Assembly: GCA_028683635.1 (NCBI GenBank)
Contig: JAQUHL010000007.1
Coordinates: forward strand, 1-16,543
Source: Candidatus Cloacimonadota bacterium
GTDB taxonomy: Bacteria; Cloacimonadota; Cloacimonadia; Cloacimonadales; Cloacimonadaceae
Direction of reading: 5' to 3'
DNA length: 16,543 nucleotides
Part shown: positions 14,621 to 16,543 of the stretch, piece after piece
Numbering within the stretch: the first letter of the stretch is position 1
Layout of the letters: each line of letters opens with the position of its first letter
Notes under the pieces: generated by a model
What the model was told of the DNA's origin: nothing
Database searches by the model: none
What the model saw: only the letters and a program-made list of their open reading frames with translations
Position numbers and translations under genes: made by a program

Positions 14621-14770
14621 AGATGCTCTTTTGATATGTTTGAGCATCTCCAGGCTTCCCTTTTAAATCCTTTTTCTGCCATCAGATAGCTTTTCGATCT
14701 GGAGTAAGATTCTCTGGATGTGCATCCCATCAGGTTTTCCCCAATCAGTGGAAATATATCCACGGGGGAA
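14621..14770 (+). promoter_or_regulatory. Structured upstream region of the type IX-sorted gene
   Basis: The 318-base gap 14538-14855 holds the terminator above and two other folds. AGATGCTC (14621-14628) pairs with GAGCATCT (14642-14649) around a 13-base loop. Farther on, TTCCCC (14737-14742) and GGGGAA (14765-14770) enclose GTGGA-AATATA-TCCAC (14748-14763), a nested hairpin. Neither is followed by a T-run. These could be protein-binding sites or parts of a leader RNA. No convincing promoter was seen. Confidence 0.4.
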
Positions 14771-14855
14771 GGCCTATCTAAGAAACACCTTTGGAATAAT
14801 TTATGCACCTGATATTCTCAACATCCGGCGGATACCACCGAATGGGGAGGAAAAA

Positions 14856-16085
14856 ATGAAGTATATGCTTAGCTGCGTATTGCTGGCAGTGATACTTTCT
14901 GCCGGCGCTTTGGAGGTTATTCCTTTCGGTCCTGATGCAGATGTCCTGCATTGTGCAAATCTGATGATCGATCCTTTGAGTTTTGGAGGTATGACGGATG
15001 GTGTTTCCTATCTCTATGTCGAAGAAGATAACATCTGGAATCCCTATTCTCATTTTTCCGGAACTCTACCCATCAGATCTATCTGTAAGGTGGATGATAA
15101 TACCCTTCTGATTGCCATGGGTTGCGGTACCTACAGCGATGGGATCTACAATTTCGATCTCACCACCCATGAATGGACAATCAATGAATGGGCTTACTAT
15201 CCCAATTTCGTATTGAAATGCTGCGCTAACAACATCTACTATTTTGGTGATCAATATGGGCTTTACACTTCTTATGACGGTATAGACTGGCAAGGCGTCC
15301 CCGGGATGGGAAGTACTGAATGCAACAGCTTTTCCTGCTTTGACCAACACATTGTCGTCAACAACGGTTCATCTGTCTATTGCTCAAACGATTGCGGTCA
15401 GACCTGGCAGCTTAGCCCAGCCAATATGCTGAAGGGCTTCCGGTTTTCCACGACTGGAATTCTCTATGCCATCCTCGATGAGGGGACCGATTCGGACGGT
15501 CTCTGGTGTTCCACCGATTTTGGCGAGACCTGGAGTGTGGCTCTTTATACCACGAACCTCAGTAGTATCGGACCTGATTTCGGTGGCTACCTGAGCCTGG
15601 GCTGGAGCGAATATTTTGCCGAAAGCGCTGTCGGACTGCTTAGTCCCAACCACCAGTTGTTATATATCGTAAGCCCCGAGCTCAATAGTCCGGTAAAGAA
15701 ACTGGAGATCTTCCCGCTGGTCGATACTCCCTCCATCTCTGTACTGAACGGCGATGGATTTTACTACCTGTGTGATTTTCTCCCGGTGGGGAACGACGAT
15801 CAGACCATCCCTCATCCCCGCCTGAAAATGGAAGCCTTTCCCAATCCCAGCCGGGGTGAAATTGCCATCAAAATTGAATCTTCTCAAGCTGCCCCAGCTC
15901 AACTGAGCCTCTACAACCTCAAGGGGCAGAGGGTAAAAGAATTGGGTACCTTCAGCTTGAACCAGGGTGATACAAACCTCTCGAAACATCTGAATCCTGG
16001 CAGTTCTCTTCCTGCCGGAATCTATTTCCTCAGGCTGGAAAGCCCCCTGGTTTCGCAAAACCTGAAGCTGTTGTTGCTCGAATAA
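14856..16085 (+). CDS. Secreted protein with type IX (Por) sorting domain
   Basis: A 409-residue exported protein. The ATG at 14856 is preferred because GGGGAGG lies five bases upstream and a clean signal peptide follows (MKYMLSCVLLAVILSAGA, cleavage near residue 18). Residues about 25-315 contain repeated short hydrophobic strands with DG/DD turns and Trp (for example SNDCGQTWQLSPA, CSTDFGETWSVALY). These are the S-x-D-x-G-x-T-W pattern of BNR/sortilin-type beta-propellers. Residues about 325-409 are a type IX secretion sorting domain: AFPNPSRGEIAIKI, LSLYNLKGQRVKEL, then LPAGIYFLRLE, ending LKLLLLE. This domain directs Por-type transport through the outer membrane and suggests FCB-group ancestry. 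The function of the propeller is unknown. Confidence 0.88.
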   Translation: MKYMLSCVLLAVILSAGALEVIPFGPDADVLHCANLMIDPLSFGGMTDGVSYLYVEEDNIWNPYSHFSGTLPIRSICKVDDNTLLIAMGCGTYSDGIYNFDLTTHEWTINEWAYYPNFVLKCCANNIYYFGDQYGLYTSYDGIDWQGVPGMGSTECNSFSCFDQHIVVNNGSSVYCSNDCGQTWQLSPANMLKGFRFSTTGILYAILDEGTDSDGLWCSTDFGETWSVALYTTNLSSIGPDFGGYLSLGWSEYFAESAVGLLSPNHQLLYIVSPELNSPVKKLEIFPLVDTPSISVLNGDGFYYLCDFLPVGNDDQTIPHPRLKMEAFPNPSRGEIAIKIESSQAAPAQLSLYNLKGQRVKELGTFSLNQGDTNLSKHLNPGSSLPAGIYFLRLESPLVSQNLKLLLLE

Positions 16086-16120
16086 CCCCCAAAAACAAGG
16101 ATATTCTTCTTCCTCTTATC

Positions 16121-16156
16121 CCTCCGGGAACTGGCTTTCACCCGGAGGTTTTTTTT
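16121..16156 (+). terminator. Strong Rho-independent terminator
   Basis: CCTCCGGG (16121-16128) pairs with CCCGGAGG (16141-16148) around a 12-base loop and is followed by eight T residues (16149-16156). It lies 36 bases after the stop of the type IX-sorted gene. Confidence 0.95.
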
Positions 16157-16190
16157 GATGGGGGCAACAGATCATCATGGGATGGTACCA

Positions 16191-16387
16191 CATATCATTG
16201 TTTCGCCCACAAGGGGCTTGATTGGTGGTTGTGAGGTGCCCATACACAGGGATTCCGCTTCGCTTCACGCCCTGCCTATGATATGTCGCCCCTGGCGGGG
16301 CTTTTACGTTGGTTTCGGGGTTACGTTATACAGGGGTTCCGCTTCGCTTCACGCCCTGCCTATGATATTGCGCCCGCAAGGGGCTCT
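16191..16387. repeat. REP-like repeat cluster, one partial and two full copies
   Basis: A partial copy (about 16191-16219, with CGCCCACAAGGGGC) is followed by two full copies at 16241-16306 and 16325-16387. The two full copies share 32 identical bases (16253-16284 and 16337-16368). Each has a CAGGG...CCCTG hairpin and a second hairpin, GCCCC/GGGGC (imperfect in one copy), separated by CTATGATAT. The same unit appears at 56-120. This explains the open frame seen at 16155-16394, so that frame is not taken as a gene. Confidence 0.85.
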
Positions 16388-16466
16388 GTGTTGATTAGAC
16401 GTCCCCACCCCTGATGGGTGTACTCTGTGCTGACGAGACGTCACCTCCCCAGATGGGCGTACTGCT
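16388..16466. repeat. Tandem duplication of a 39-base unit
   Basis: Two copies (16388-16426 and 16427-16466) share GTG-TGA, then AGACGTC, CCCC, GATGGG and GTACT in the same order, with about eight substitutions and one inserted base. They abut the last REP-like copy. No gene or other signal is visible in the remaining 77 bases to the window end. Confidence 0.7.
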
Positions 16467-16543
16467 TAACAAAAAGTAAGCCTCACAACCAGCATATTTG
16501 GAAGTCTGCATTTCGATAAATCGGGATGTGCAACGATCTTTGA

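Noticed and set aside
14718..14855. Longer N-terminus for the type IX-sorted protein
   Set aside because: The extension crosses the hairpin region and removes the clean signal peptide; ATG 14856 has GGGGAGG just upstream.
16155..16394. A 79-codon plus-strand frame containing repeated ASLHALPM segments
   Set aside because: It is the REP-like repeat read as protein; the repeats in the peptide simply mirror the DNA copies.

Overview
The window looks like a piece of a Gram-negative genome of the FCB/Cloacimonadota type. This is inferred from gene content, not from a database search. The supporting signs are a C-terminal type IX secretion (Por) sorting domain, an LruC/DUF4114 lipoprotein, a fragment of an outer-membrane barrel ending in Phe, a lipoprotein with chitobiase-like and formylglycine-enzyme-like domains, and REP-like GC-rich repeats near both ends.

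Layout. Positions 1-213 hold REP-like repeats and a minus-strand terminator. Positions 214-2542 (minus) carry a large LruC/DUF4114 lipoprotein gene followed by the leftover C-terminal part of an outer-membrane barrel. A divergent 353-base region (2543-2895) holds palindromic operator-like repeats and a structured leader RNA. That leader precedes a tightly packed plus-strand operon (2896-6414) encoding a complete ECF-type (energy-coupling factor) importer: S component, a secreted protein related to molybdopterin-binding (sulfite-oxidase-type) domains, two ATPases and a T component. The leader has sequence blocks that I recall from the molybdenum-cofactor (Moco) riboswitch. Together these make an uptake system for Moco, molybdopterin or a related compound the most exciting hypothesis in this window.

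A convergent minus-strand cluster (9574 to 6542) encodes the glycine-cleavage H protein, guanylate kinase, a small acidic protein with a PCP_red-like helical segment, a family-4-type uracil-DNA glycosylase and a secreted metallophosphatase. The plus strand then carries a lipoprotein with chitobiase-like and FGE-sulfatase domains and a stand-alone SWIM zinc-finger protein. A secreted protein of unknown function follows on the minus strand. A long GcvT-family protein and a secreted protein with a type IX sorting domain complete the plus-strand genes.

The window ends in a strong terminator, two REP-like copies and a 39-base tandem duplication. No tRNA, rRNA, CRISPR array, insertion sequence or phage gene was seen. 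Stretches without genes longer than 300 bases are 2543-2895, 14538-14855 and 16086-16543. Each is covered by the entries inside it.
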